A stretch of DNA of 36,144 nt. It comes from Lachnospiraceae bacterium UBA3772 (GTDB taxonomy: Bacteria > Bacillota > Clostridia > Lachnospirales > Lachnospiraceae). Position 1 is the first letter of the stretch. Every line of letters starts with the position of its first letter. This document shows positions 7,829 to 16,315 of the stretch, one piece after another. The stretch lies in contig DFFQ01000019.1 of assembly GCA_002371025.1 (NCBI GenBank), positions 1-36,144 on the forward strand. The letters run 5' to 3'. The notes under the pieces were generated by a model that saw nothing but the letters and a program-made list of their open reading frames with translations, had not been told where the DNA came from and did no database searches. The position numbers and the translations under genes are program-made.

Positions 7829-7834
7829 TATACT
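7829..7834 (+). promoter_or_regulatory. Extended -10 promoter element for the membrane GGDEF gene
   Basis: TATACT preceded by TGG gives a TGn-extended -10 box 35 bases before the start codon. No good -35 is visible at 16-18 bases, which extended -10 promoters can tolerate. On the other strand, an ATAGAAT/ATTCTAT inverted repeat (about 7713-7731) precedes the divergent GGDEF gene. Confidence 0.5.
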
Positions 7835-7869
7835 ATAAACAGTTGATGGGTTAGCTGAATGGGGGCGTT

Positions 7870-8949
7870 ATGTTTATAGCTCAGTATATATTAGAAAATT
7901 ATGTAATGTTATTTGAACTTGGAGGCTTACTTATGGTTGTAAGTCTCAGTGTGCATATTACTGAAAAGATGAAAAAAGCGACAAGGTTGATTGTTGCAAT
8001 GATTTTTTTTGAATCGATTTCTTTTCATTTGGAAAGGTTGGCACAAGATCTGCCAACATATAATTTTTGGCGCCCTTTTTTAACTTCCTGTATTTATACA
8101 ATCTATCCATTTATTCTGATATGTCTTATGACTATCACGGTAACAAGAAATCTAAGCAGAAAAAAGATATATTTTTTAATTATTCCAGAAATAATAAGCA
8201 TACCGTTATATTTTACATCTCAGTGGACTCATTTAGTTTGTTATTATACTAATGACAACAGATATTTGGCGGGGCCTCTGTATAGATGGCCATATTTTTT
8301 ATTTGTTTTTTATTCTTTCGTATTCGTATACTATAATATCCAATACTTTCAAGGCTTTTCTGCAAAGGAAAGGTTTTTTCCTATGTATATAATTCTTTTT
8401 CCTTTATGTGGAGTTATATATTATCTGATATTTAGAGAAGGAAGAGATTATAGTGGGCTTTTTTCTTCAGCTTTGCTGGTTTATTATATCTTTATATATA
8501 TTCATATGGCTAAGATAGACCCGCTGACAGGGTTATTAAACAGGCAGAGTTATTATAAAGATATAAAAGTTAAGGAAAAAGAAATAACAGCGATAGTTTC
8601 TATCGATATGAATGATCTCAAATATCTTAATGATAACTTTGGTCATAAAGCAGGGGATATGGCACTTAAGGTCATATCAGCTATTTTTAAAGAAAATGTA
8701 TTATACAATGGTTCTGTATATCGAATCGGAGGAGATGAATTTGTGATCCTTTATTCTCGTGTGGATGAGGAGACTGTAAAGAAGGACATATCAAAAATGC
8801 GAGAGAAAATAGAAAGTACAAAATATAGATGTGCTTTTGGATATACTATGATAGAAAAGAATATGAATATAGATGAAGCAGCAGCTATTGCAGATAAAAT
8901 GATGTATATAAATAAAGCTGAAATGAAAGCAAATAAGATACCACAATAA
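7870..8949 (+). CDS. Membrane-bound diguanylate cyclase with multi-pass N-terminal sensor
   Basis: Of 359 residues, about the first 215 form six or seven hydrophobic helices of the type common as sensor domains in Lachnospiraceae GGDEF and kinase proteins. Residues about 216-355 are a compact GGDEF domain with DPLTGLLNRQSYY, the SIDMNDLKYLND substrate strand and the intact signature IGGDEF. There is no RxxD I-site before the signature. It should synthesise cyclic di-GMP at the inner face of the membrane. The ATG at 7870 follows GGGGGCG. It is divergent from the GAF-GGDEF gene at 7681, with about 190 bases between them. Confidence 0.88.
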   Translation: MFIAQYILENYVMLFELGGLLMVVSLSVHITEKMKKATRLIVAMIFFESISFHLERLAQDLPTYNFWRPFLTSCIYTIYPFILICLMTITVTRNLSRKKIYFLIIPEIISIPLYFTSQWTHLVCYYTNDNRYLAGPLYRWPYFLFVFYSFVFVYYNIQYFQGFSAKERFFPMYIILFPLCGVIYYLIFREGRDYSGLFSSALLVYYIFIYIHMAKIDPLTGLLNRQSYYKDIKVKEKEITAIVSIDMNDLKYLNDNFGHKAGDMALKVISAIFKENVLYNGSVYRIGGDEFVILYSRVDEETVKKDISKMREKIESTKYRCAFGYTMIEKNMNIDEAAAIADKMMYINKAEMKANKIPQ

Positions 8950-8973
8950 ATATCTTCACAGTAAATACACATC

Positions 8974-9002
8974 TTGAAGGTGTTAGAAGAAACTGATACA
9001 AT
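8974..9002 (+). promoter_or_regulatory. SigA-type promoter for the VanZ-RDD gene
   Basis: TTGAAG (8974-8979) and TACAAT (8997-9002) are separated by 17 bases. The expected start is near 9009, giving a short leader before the ATG at 9041. Confidence 0.6.
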
Positions 9003-9040
9003 GTGAATTTGGATTGATCATTTACATTGTGGAGGTTTAT

Positions 9041-10222
9041 ATGTTATCGCATTTATCAAATTATTCGCTTCCGATCTTTACAGCGGTGGCGTTATTTCCC
9101 GTTATCGTAGGAGTTTTTACTATCCCTTTTCTTATATGGAATTATAGAAAATATAATGGCTTATCAATTATGAGAGCAACTGTGATATTCTCATTTATTT
9201 TTTATATGATGTGTGCTTTTTTTCTTACACTTCTTCCGTTACCTTCAATAGATGAAGTTTTAAGAAGGGACCCGGTTCCATTTAATCATCACTTATTTAA
9301 TAATATTATTACGGCACTGAAGGATTCAGGATTTTTATCCTCTGATTCAGCAACATGGTTTAATGCTGCAAACTGGAAAAAACTCCTTACATCTGCAATG
9401 CTTTTCCAGATTATTGCTAATATAATCATGCAGATGCCTCTGGGCTTTTATCTTAGATATTATTTCAGAGTATCATGGAAGAAAGCCTTAGGAATTGGAT
9501 TCCTTACAAGTATGTTCTTTGAAATGACTCAACTTTCAGGTGTATGGGGGATATATCCATATGCATTCAGATGTCCGGATGTGGATGACTTAATGAATAA
9601 TACATTAGGATGCATGATAGGGTTTTGGATGGCGCCTTTGCTTATGCGTTTTTTACCATCAGTTGAAAAGATGGATGAAACTGCAGCAAAGAGAGGGCAG
9701 AAGATGGAAATTTTTAGGGCCTTTTCTGCCTTTTCCGTTGACTGGATCGTATGTGTGATCATAAATCTTCTTGTGAATTATGCATTTGCAAACTGGATAA
9801 AGGGTTTTAGATATTCTGATACTTTACCGGAGACAATGACAAAATTAATCCTTTATTATATTTACTTTATAGTGCTTCCAAGAATCTGGAAAAAACAGAC
9901 TATCGGTAATGCACTGGTTAAGGTTAAAATTGTAAGTGACATTGAGGGACAAAAAAAGGTTCCTAAGAAAGACCTTTTAATGAGATTATCACTTCAGTAT
10001 TTTATTGAGCCTACAGCTGTATTTTCATTAATAATACTTATTGTCAGTACAGCAAATTCATATACAAATCCGGAAAGCACTAATATTGAAAGAGCGGTTC
10101 TGACGTTGGCAAGCCTGATTTTATTCCCAATAGTTTTTGTTACATTAATAAATATGATAGCAAAAAAGGACGGACTGCCTCATAATACTTTAACAAAAAC
10201 ACATTTGGAATTAGATAAGTAA
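9041..10222 (+). CDS. VanZ-RDD fusion membrane protein
   Basis: The ATG at 9041 is chosen because GGAGG lies five bases upstream; an in-frame TTG at 9014 has no such site. The 393-residue protein has an N-terminal VanZ-like domain (about 1-215) with several membrane helices and the typical pattern of a Gln/Glu-containing helix before PYAFRCPDVDDLMNNTLGCMIGF. A C-terminal RDD-type domain (about 225-385) follows, with Arg near the first helix, Asp in SVDWIVCV, and GNALVKVKIV. VanZ-family proteins affect teicoplanin susceptibility and envelope properties; RDD proteins are small multi-helix membrane proteins of mixed or unknown role. The protein is predicted to be integral to the membrane with about nine helices; no biochemical activity can be assigned. 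Confidence 0.82.
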   Translation: MLSHLSNYSLPIFTAVALFPVIVGVFTIPFLIWNYRKYNGLSIMRATVIFSFIFYMMCAFFLTLLPLPSIDEVLRRDPVPFNHHLFNNIITALKDSGFLSSDSATWFNAANWKKLLTSAMLFQIIANIIMQMPLGFYLRYYFRVSWKKALGIGFLTSMFFEMTQLSGVWGIYPYAFRCPDVDDLMNNTLGCMIGFWMAPLLMRFLPSVEKMDETAAKRGQKMEIFRAFSAFSVDWIVCVIINLLVNYAFANWIKGFRYSDTLPETMTKLILYYIYFIVLPRIWKKQTIGNALVKVKIVSDIEGQKKVPKKDLLMRLSLQYFIEPTAVFSLIILIVSTANSYTNPESTNIERAVLTLASLILFPIVFVTLINMIAKKDGLPHNTLTKTHLELDK

Positions 10223-10291
10223 GATCTTTAAATATATAGAGAATTCATAAAAAATTCTAATATTATGACTTTATTGAAAATTCAAAAATGT

Positions 10292-10297
10292 TATAAT
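10292..10297 (+). promoter_or_regulatory. -10 box for the kinase-like gene
   Basis: TATAAT at 10292-10297 lies in a very AT-rich stretch and gives a leader of about 65 bases before the ATG at 10367. No convincing -35 is seen at 16-18 bases. The leader contains a small GGTGC/GCACTT hairpin (about 10313-10334) of unknown meaning. Confidence 0.45.
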
Positions 10298-10366
10298 AAA
10301 AAAGGTGCATAGCGAGATAGCACTTAAGGTTTGCATTATATTTTACTTAAATTTCAGGTGGCTTAG

Positions 10367-11914
10367 ATGGACTTTTCAATGAGGGTTTTACAATCATTAG
10401 ACATAGTAAGTAAATTGCAGGGATTTCAGATGAATCTCCTGTTTATGTTAAAAGGAGTAGCTGTCGTTACAACGATATTTACTCTTTTATCCAGGTCTCT
10501 TTCTCAAAAAAGAAGAAGACTTCTTGTTGCTATGGGCTTTAGTTCATTTCTCTACATTGTATTTGAGATGTATTCTTATAGATTTCGTGGAGATGCGTCA
10601 AGACTGGGTTTTTACGTAGTCAGGATCAGTAATTTTATGGTATTTTTAATGCCATATATTCTGATTTTTATCTTTTCCATATATCTTACCGATATGCTGT
10701 TAAACGAAGGAAAAATAAAGAGAATTCCAAAGTCTATTGAAATAATATATTTATTTATATTATTAGGTTCATCTCTTGTAGTGCTTTCACAGTTTACCGG
10801 ACTTTATTATACAGTTGATTTTGAAAATCTGTATTCCCGTACAAATGCTACATTTTGGATAAGCTATATCTGTCCAGCTATTATTTTTCCAACGCTTTTT
10901 TATACAATTATAAAGTATGGAAAAAATCTTAAAAAATGTGTCAGGATATCAATTCTTACATTTATAGTGATGCCGGTAGTTGCTACATTTGCACAGTTCT
11001 TCTTATATGGACTTTCTTTAACCAGTTTGTCACTTATTCTTCCAATGATCTATATGTTTATAATTGAACTTATGGAGATGGACAGAACTGTAAGTGAAGT
11101 AAGAGAAAAGGAAATAGAAACTTTAAATGAAAGGCAGTCTGATTATCAGAAGATGCTTGATCATAAATCCAGAGAACTTGAAAGAATCAAAGGGGCGGTT
11201 AATGAAGCCAACCTTAGAAAGGCAAGCTTTATTACCAATATGTCAAATGATATAAAGACTCCCCTTAATAATATTATTGAATATACAGATATTGCATTGA
11301 AAAATGAAAATCAGCTTGAGATACTTGATGAATATCTTTTAAAGATAAAAAAATCCAGTTTGGATCTTAGTGCTTTTATGGATGATATTCTGGATGTTAC
11401 TTTAGTTGAAAGTGATAATTTCGAACTTAGTGAAGAGGCATTTTCTATTAAAGAAGCGGAAGAAGGAATTATGGATATTTTCTTATCGGAAGCAATAAGA
11501 AAGAATGTCAGCTTTGAGATTGAAAATGTTAATCTTTCAAGAGATGAAGTGCTTCATTGTAAAAGCGCTCTTGCAATGATCACGGTTAATCTTATCTCAA
11601 ATGCCATAAAGTTTACTAATTCAGGAGGACATGTAAAGTTTATAGTTGAAGAAACAGATAATAATTACAACCTGATAGTAGAAGATAATGGAATAGGAAT
11701 TTCAGAGGAATTCTTAGAGACCATATATGAGCCGTTTGAAAGAGAAAAGAATGCGGTAGGACGCAGGGCTCCGGGAACGGGACTTGGAATGACCATCGTA
11801 AAGAAATTAGTAGATAAGATGGGCGGAACAATTGATATTAAGAGTAAGAAGAGAGTAGGTACCAGAGTAACTGTAGCTATTCCTCTTGCCTATGTGAGTC
11901 AAACAAATAAATAA
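10367..11914 (+). CDS. Membrane sensor histidine-kinase-like protein lacking the phospho-accepting histidine
   Basis: At 515 residues it has about seven membrane helices (25-235), a coiled coil (about 240-285), a HisKA-like dimerisation helix and a HATPase domain (about 380-510). The H-box, normally FxANMSHEIRTPLN, reads FITNMSNDIKTPLN, so Asn294 (codon AAT, 11246-11248) replaces the phospho-accepting His. The ATP-binding parts are intact: N-box NLISNAIKFTN, G1 VEDNGIGI, F-box YEPFERE and G2 GTGLGMTIVKKL. It may bind ATP and act as a signalling scaffold or regulatory partner rather than autophosphorylating at this position. No response regulator is adjacent. A strong terminator follows. The absence of His is direct observation; loss of kinase activity is inference. 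Confidence 0.85.
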   Translation: MDFSMRVLQSLDIVSKLQGFQMNLLFMLKGVAVVTTIFTLLSRSLSQKRRRLLVAMGFSSFLYIVFEMYSYRFRGDASRLGFYVVRISNFMVFLMPYILIFIFSIYLTDMLLNEGKIKRIPKSIEIIYLFILLGSSLVVLSQFTGLYYTVDFENLYSRTNATFWISYICPAIIFPTLFYTIIKYGKNLKKCVRISILTFIVMPVVATFAQFFLYGLSLTSLSLILPMIYMFIIELMEMDRTVSEVREKEIETLNERQSDYQKMLDHKSRELERIKGAVNEANLRKASFITNMSNDIKTPLNNIIEYTDIALKNENQLEILDEYLLKIKKSSLDLSAFMDDILDVTLVESDNFELSEEAFSIKEAEEGIMDIFLSEAIRKNVSFEIENVNLSRDEVLHCKSALAMITVNLISNAIKFTNSGGHVKFIVEETDNNYNLIVEDNGIGISEEFLETIYEPFEREKNAVGRRAPGTGLGMTIVKKLVDKMGGTIDIKSKKRVGTRVTVAIPLAYVSQTNK

Positions 11915-11927
11915 ACAGAAAAAATTT

Positions 11928-11973
11928 AAGCCTCAATGCCTTAATATAAGGGTGTTGAGGCTTTTCTTTTTTT
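11928..11973 (+). terminator. Intrinsic terminator after the kinase-like gene
   Basis: A nine-base-pair outer stem AAGCCTCAA/TTGAGGCTT encloses an inner CCTTA...TAAGG pairing and is followed by TTTCTTTTTTT. Confidence 0.85.
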
Positions 11974-11996
11974 AATCTAATTTTATTATTTACTTG

Positions 11997-12025
11997 TTGA
12001 CAAACAATATTATATGAGATATAGT
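11997..12025 (+). promoter_or_regulatory. SigA-type promoter of the PadR operon
   Basis: A perfect -35 TTGACA (11997-12002) is followed after 17 bases by TATAGT (12020-12025). The spacer and -10 lie inside the first of two tandem palindromes, so a bound repressor would occlude RNA polymerase. Confidence 0.8.
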
Positions 12026-12060
12026 ATGTCTTGAAAATAATATTATATGACGTATAATAT
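12007..12060. repeat. Two tandem palindromic operators upstream of padR
   Basis: Site 1 (12007-12027) is ATATTATA-TGAGA-TATAGTAT with one mismatched pair. Site 2 (12040-12060) is ATATTATA-TGACG-TATAATAT, with perfect eight-base arms. The sites repeat with a 33-base period, about three helical turns, so they face the same side of the DNA. They cover the promoter -10 and the region just before the ribosome binding site. PadR-family repressors commonly autoregulate, so the adjacent PadR protein is the likely ligand; that step is inference. Confidence 0.72.
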
Positions 12061-12071
12061 AGGAGGTAAAA

Positions 12072-12395
12072 ATGACATACCAACTTACAGCGCCATTACT
12101 TGATGCCTGTGTATTGGGAATAGTTGCCGAAGAAGACTCTTATGGATATACGTTGACTCAGAAGATGCAGGAACTTGTAGACATTTCAGAATCAACTCTA
12201 TATCCGGTATTAAGGAGACTTCAAAAAGAGAATTATCTTACTACATATGATAAGCCATTTCAGGGAAGAAACAGAAGATACTATAAAGTTACTCCTGAAG
12301 GATTAAAGCAACTAGAATATTACAGATCAGAATGGCTCAATTACAAAGAAAGAATTGATATTTTACTTAAAGGCGAAGGGAGAATGGAATTATGA
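12072..12395 (+). CDS. PadR-family transcriptional regulator
   Basis: This 107-residue protein matches the short PadR-like type: a winged helix with LGIVAEEDSYGYTLTQKMQ, ISESTLYPVLRRLQKENYLT and RRYYKVTPEGLKQLEYY, then a short C-terminal dimerisation helix. It should bind DNA as a dimer; many relatives respond to envelope-active or lipophilic compounds. It heads a three-gene operon with DUF1700 and DUF4097 genes, an arrangement widespread in Firmicutes. AGGAGG precedes the ATG by five bases, and its 3' end overlaps the next gene by four bases. Autoregulation through the tandem palindromes upstream is likely. Confidence 0.92.
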   Translation: MTYQLTAPLLDACVLGIVAEEDSYGYTLTQKMQELVDISESTLYPVLRRLQKENYLTTYDKPFQGRNRRYYKVTPEGLKQLEYYRSEWLNYKERIDILLKGEGRMEL

Positions 12396-12997
12396 ATAAG
12401 ACAGAGTTTATGAATGTATTATCCGATAAACTTCATGGACTACCAAAAGATGATTACGAGGATGCGATAAATTATTATACAGAATTTTTTATGGACGGAG
12501 ATATCGATGATGAAACAGATGTTATTCCTATTGTAGGTGCTCCTGAAAATGTAGCCAGGAAGATTCTTGATGATGCGCTTGTATCACAGATAAGAAATGG
12601 AAATACTGATGATAATAATAGTAAGAGTAAATCCAGCATGTCAAAGACGATACTGCTAATAATATTATCTATATTTGCAGCACCAATAGCATTACCACTT
12701 GCCATTGCTGCTGTAGCAGTTGTTTTTGCTGTAGCAGTTAGCTGCTTTGCAGTTCTTATATCAATAGTTGTAGCATTTTTGGCTGTAATAGTTTCAGGAA
12801 TTGTACTTATACCGGGAGTATTCTGGGCCGGTAATTTTGCTCAGGGACTTGTGGTTCTGGGTATGGCATTAATGGCTGTATCTGTTGGAATGGTTTTATT
12901 TAAAGGAGCATTAAGCGCATGTCGCAGCATCTTTAGAGGAATTGGTAATTTTTGTCACAATAAGTTTAATAAAAGTGAATTAAAGGAAGCTGAATAG
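12392..12997 (+). CDS. DUF1700 (HAAS-type) membrane protein
   Basis: The protein has 201 residues. The first 75 (MNKTEFMNVLSDKLHGLPKDDYEDAINYYTEFFMDG...GAPENVARKIL) form the helical HAAS domain that defines DUF1700. A polar linker leads to about three hydrophobic helices (about 85-185). In Firmicutes this family nearly always sits between a PadR regulator and a DUF4097 protein, as here. The start overlaps the padR stop (ATGA), implying translational coupling. It probably acts at the membrane with its neighbours in an envelope-related response; the precise function is unknown. Confidence 0.88.
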   Translation: MNKTEFMNVLSDKLHGLPKDDYEDAINYYTEFFMDGDIDDETDVIPIVGAPENVARKILDDALVSQIRNGNTDDNNSKSKSSMSKTILLIILSIFAAPIALPLAIAAVAVVFAVAVSCFAVLISIVVAFLAVIVSGIVLIPGVFWAGNFAQGLVVLGMALMAVSVGMVLFKGALSACRSIFRGIGNFCHNKFNKSELKEAE

Positions 12998-13011
12998 AAA
13001 GGGGAATTATT

Positions 13012-13860
13012 ATGAAAAGAGGATTTTGGATAGCTTCATTATCATGTTTTTTAGTAGGCTTAGCCTGCATTACAATTGGACTTGCAAAAGGCGGAAGACT
13101 TGGATTCAAAGTGGATCTTAAAAATCATAAGGTCATTACAGCTGATAGTAAAAATGTAATGAAATTTGACCAGCAGGTTGATGAATTTGAAAATATAGAT
13201 CTTCGTCTTTCAGTTATCGATGTAACTATAGAGGAAGGTGATGATTTCAGAGTAGCATATATGATTGAGGAAGATCTTAAGCCTGAGATAGAAGTTAAAG
13301 ATGGAACTCTTTATGTTAATGGTAGAAAATCAAATAAGTTTGAGATATCAGTTTCTTTGGGATTTGAAAATATGGGAGATGATATCAACACAATGAAGAT
13401 CACGGTTCCAAAGGGAACAAAGATAAATAAAGGCGAATTACATACTTCCACAGGTGATATAAATATTACAGGGCTTGATTTTAATGATCTTTCTATTTAT
13501 GGTTGTACCAGTGGTATCAGTCTTGAAAATGAAAAGATTGATGATCTCCTTGTTGATGTTTCAACTGGAGAGGTTAATCTTGACAATATAAAAGCTGAGA
13601 AAATGAGTATTAAAACATCAACTGGAGATATCATAATGGATAAGATGGATATTGATACAGGTGATGTTCATTCAAGTACAGGTGAAATAAATGGCAGGTT
13701 TGTAAATGAATTAGAGGATTACGCACTTGATATTTCCAGCAGTACAGGTGATATCACAGTAAATGATACTGAAGCAGAAAAACATTACAGCTCAAAAGGA
13801 AAAAATAACTTTTCATTTAGTACATCAACAGGAGATATTACATTAAAATTTGCTGATTGA
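13012..13860 (+). CDS. DUF4097 beta-helix-like envelope protein
   Basis: At 282 residues it has an N-terminal membrane segment (about 5-24) and then an extracellular DUF4097 domain. The domain shows at least six rung repeats containing S-T-G-D/E-I/V (TSTGDINIT, VSTGEVNLD, TSTGDIIMD, SSTGEINGR, SSTGDITVN, TSTGDITLK), as expected of a right-handed beta-helix of the adhesin-like type. The function of the family is not established; association with PadR and DUF1700 points to envelope stress or surface remodelling. AAAGGGG precedes the ATG, and the gene follows DUF1700 after 14 bases. A very strong terminator ends the operon. Confidence 0.88.
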   Translation: MKRGFWIASLSCFLVGLACITIGLAKGGRLGFKVDLKNHKVITADSKNVMKFDQQVDEFENIDLRLSVIDVTIEEGDDFRVAYMIEEDLKPEIEVKDGTLYVNGRKSNKFEISVSLGFENMGDDINTMKITVPKGTKINKGELHTSTGDINITGLDFNDLSIYGCTSGISLENEKIDDLLVDVSTGEVNLDNIKAEKMSIKTSTGDIIMDKMDIDTGDVHSSTGEINGRFVNELEDYALDISSSTGDITVNDTEAEKHYSSKGKNNFSFSTSTGDITLKFAD

Positions 13861-13871
13861 TAAGATGCATT

Positions 13872-13922
13872 AAAAAAGATATGATATGCCAAAATAATGG
13901 CATATCATATCTTTTTTATATT
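13872..13922 (+). terminator. Strong intrinsic terminator of the PadR operon
   Basis: A perfect 19-base-pair stem (13872-13890 with 13899-13917) closes the eight-base loop AAAATAAT. T-rich sequence on the right and A-rich on the left allow function on either strand. Confidence 0.9.
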
Positions 13923-13956
13923 TTGTTCACACATTTTGGAGGATTTTAATGTAGAG

Positions 13957-13962
13957 TATAAT
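13957..13962 (+). promoter_or_regulatory. -10 box for the HD-GYP gene
   Basis: TATAAT at 13957-13962 with a poor -35 (TTTTGG) 17 bases upstream. It gives a leader of about 45 bases to the ATG at 14016. Confidence 0.45.
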
Positions 13963-14015
13963 GAAGGTGATTTTGAAGTAAAAATGTGATGTATTACGAG
14001 AATACAGGAGGGAAA

Positions 14016-15719
14016 ATGGCCGAAAGTTATTATCAGATTTTATTTATCGTTTCATTTATATTATCGGCAGTGTATGTTTTTATATGGAACAAACATTTCG
14101 ATGTGGATATAACGGCGATTTTTATAATAGTACCAATATCTAATCTGGGTTATCTGATGTATTATCAGGTGATGCCAGATATAAAAATGCTTCAAATGAT
14201 GGTAAAGCTGGTTTACCTTGCAGCATGTTATCTGACATTCTTTATTACAATGTGCATACTTACCATATGTGACATCAAGATAAAAAATAAAATAAGAAAT
14301 ATCTGTTATGTAATAAGTTCATTATTATACATTTCAGTGTTAAGTGTCGGGCATTCAAATATTTTTTATAAAAGTATGACTGTGATAGAAAAAAATGGCG
14401 GTTATTCAGTTAGTAAAGAATATGGCTATATGCACAGTGTTTTATATTTTGTTCTTATTATATATACCCTTATTGGTATTACAGCATTATTTGCAGGAAT
14501 AAAGAAGAGCCAGGTTTCAAATAAGATCATTATCCTTCTTTTTATTCCGGAAGTTGCTTCCATCGCAGGATATTTTGTTAATAGATTTTTGGCAGACAAT
14601 GTGGAGATAATGCCACTTATATCAGTGCTTTCTCAGATAATGCTGCTTATCATTGTTTATAAGATGAGCATGCTTAGTATCGGTGACACTGCAGTAGAAG
14701 CGATGGTAAATAATGGTGATACCGGACTCATTTCTGTTGATAAGAATAGTAATTTTCTTAACAGTAATGAAACTGCAAGAACTTTATTTCCAATACTTAA
14801 TAAGGTAAAAGTAGAAACTCCTATATCAAAGATTGACACTTTAGGAGAGATGATACAGAGTTGGATAAAGAATCTTGAAACAGAAAAAAAAGATAAAAAC
14901 ATAGTTAAATTTGAAAATGATCCATCAACTGATGTTGATGATGAATACTATATTGCCAGTGTGAAACCGCTTAATAATGGCAATAAGATTCTGGGTTATC
15001 AGATTTATATATCTGATGATACTGAAGGACAGAAATATATTGAACTGGTTAAGAATTATAATAAGCAGCTTGAAGAAGAAGTAAAAGAAAAGACAAAGCA
15101 TATTATAGATATGCACGATAAGCTTATTCTTGGAATGGCAACTATGGTTGAAAGCAGGGATAATTCAACCGGTGGTCATATCAGAAGAACAAGTAAGGTT
15201 GTAAGTTTACTGGTTCAGCAGAAGAACTCGCTCCCAGAGAGTTTTAAGAATAAGATTATCAAAGCTGCACCAATGCATGATATTGGGAAAGTTACAATAG
15301 ATGATGCAATCCTAAGGAAACCGGGAAAGATCACTGATGAAGAATTTGAGAAGATGAAGTCTCACACCAGTGAGGGGGCCCGGATAATTCACGAAATTCT
15401 TAAAGATACAGATGATGATGAATTTAAAATTATAGCTGAAAACGTTGCTCATTATCATCATGAAAAATGGGATGGATCAGGATATCCAAAGGGACTTAAA
15501 GAAGAAGGCATTCCGCTGGAAGCACGTATTATGGCAATAGCAGATGTCTATGATGCATTAGTAAGTAAGAGGGTTTATAAAGAAAGTTATTCATTTGAAA
15601 AGGTTAATGAGATAATCCTTGAAGGGATGGGAACTCAGTTCGATCCAGATTTAAAGGATATGTATGAAAGGGCCAGAAGAGGAATAGAAGATTATTATAA
15701 GGGATTAGAAAGGTCATAA
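14016..15719 (+). CDS. Membrane HD-GYP cyclic di-GMP phosphodiesterase
   Basis: The ATG at 14016 is chosen because AGGAGGG lies at 14006-14012; an in-frame GTG at 13986 and an ATG at 13989 lack such a site. The 567-residue protein has about seven membrane helices (1-225), a PAS-like region (about 235-345), a short coiled coil and a complete HD-GYP domain (about 365-560). The domain shows the metal ligands in GGHIRRT, MHDIGK, HTSEGARI, HHEKWDGSGYP and DVYDALVS. It should hydrolyse cyclic di-GMP at the membrane and is the only visible counterweight to the three GGDEF proteins here. The TetR gene starts two bases after its stop. Confidence 0.92.
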   Translation: MAESYYQILFIVSFILSAVYVFIWNKHFDVDITAIFIIVPISNLGYLMYYQVMPDIKMLQMMVKLVYLAACYLTFFITMCILTICDIKIKNKIRNICYVISSLLYISVLSVGHSNIFYKSMTVIEKNGGYSVSKEYGYMHSVLYFVLIIYTLIGITALFAGIKKSQVSNKIIILLFIPEVASIAGYFVNRFLADNVEIMPLISVLSQIMLLIIVYKMSMLSIGDTAVEAMVNNGDTGLISVDKNSNFLNSNETARTLFPILNKVKVETPISKIDTLGEMIQSWIKNLETEKKDKNIVKFENDPSTDVDDEYYIASVKPLNNGNKILGYQIYISDDTEGQKYIELVKNYNKQLEEEVKEKTKHIIDMHDKLILGMATMVESRDNSTGGHIRRTSKVVSLLVQQKNSLPESFKNKIIKAAPMHDIGKVTIDDAILRKPGKITDEEFEKMKSHTSEGARIIHEILKDTDDDEFKIIAENVAHYHHEKWDGSGYPKGLKEEGIPLEARIMAIADVYDALVSKRVYKESYSFEKVNEIILEGMGTQFDPDLKDMYERARRGIEDYYKGLERS

Positions 15720-15721
15720 AA

Positions 15722-16315
15722 ATGGCAAGTGATACAAAAAAACGAATTCTTGATGCAGCGTTAAAAGTGTTTGCCGAAAAGGGGTATGAAGCAACAAATG
15801 TAAGAGAAATAGCTGAAGAGTTAGGATACACAAAGTCAGCTTTATATAAGCATTATAAAAGTAAAGAGGAAATCTGGGATGCTTTAATAGATAAGCTGGA
15901 TCTGCACTATGAGAAAAATTTTGGGTCAGTGGACAATCTTCCGCCAATACCTTCAAATGGTGAGGAACTAATTCAGCTTGTAAATAAGATGACTGCATTT
16001 ACTATTAATGATGAAAATATAAGGATGATAAGAAAAACTGTTATGATGGAGCAGTTTAGAGATGAAAAAGTCAGGGATCTTGCAACAAAGCATTTTCTAA
16101 GCGGCACAAGAAATCTATTTATGAATATATTTGATCAGATGTTAGAGCAGGGGACTATTAAAAGATATGATACTTCTATTCTTGCATTTGAACTTACAGC
16201 TCCAATAACTCAGCTGGTTCATCTTTGTGACCGTGATCCTGAGAAGATTCCGCAGGTTATGAGGATGATCGAAGTATATACCAGACATTTTGTAAAAGTC
16301 TATTGTATTGATTGA
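15722..16315 (+). CDS. TetR/AcrR-family transcriptional regulator
   Basis: At 197 residues this is the usual TetR length. The N-terminal helix-turn-helix (about 5-50) reads KRILDAALKVFAEKGYEATNVREIAEELGYTKSALYKHYKSKEEIW, a close match to the family. The C-terminal helical ligand domain is unassigned. The start lies two bases after the HD-GYP stop, so the two are probably co-transcribed and the regulator may control its own operon. No drug efflux gene is adjacent, so the target is unknown. Its last codons overlap the -35 box of the following promoter. Confidence 0.92.
   Translation: MASDTKKRILDAALKVFAEKGYEATNVREIAEELGYTKSALYKHYKSKEEIWDALIDKLDLHYEKNFGSVDNLPPIPSNGEELIQLVNKMTAFTINDENIRMIRKTVMMEQFRDEKVRDLATKHFLSGTRNLFMNIFDQMLEQGTIKRYDTSILAFELTAPITQLVHLCDRDPEKIPQVMRMIEVYTRHFVKVYCID

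Noticed and set aside
10298..10366. Cyclic di-GMP riboswitch in the leader of the kinase-like gene
   Set aside because: The leader has a GGTGC/GCACTT hairpin, but the conserved GEMM core (GGGCAAACC, GAAA tetraloop receptor region) is absent.
12031..12058. Second promoter (TTGAAA-16-TATAAT) just before padR
   Set aside because: Transcription would start within the ribosome binding site at 12061-12066, leaving no usable leader; the TATAAT is better explained as an arm of the operator palindrome.
13986..14015. Earlier start for the HD-GYP gene
   Set aside because: The AGGAGGG ribosome binding site is inside this stretch and points to the ATG at 14016.
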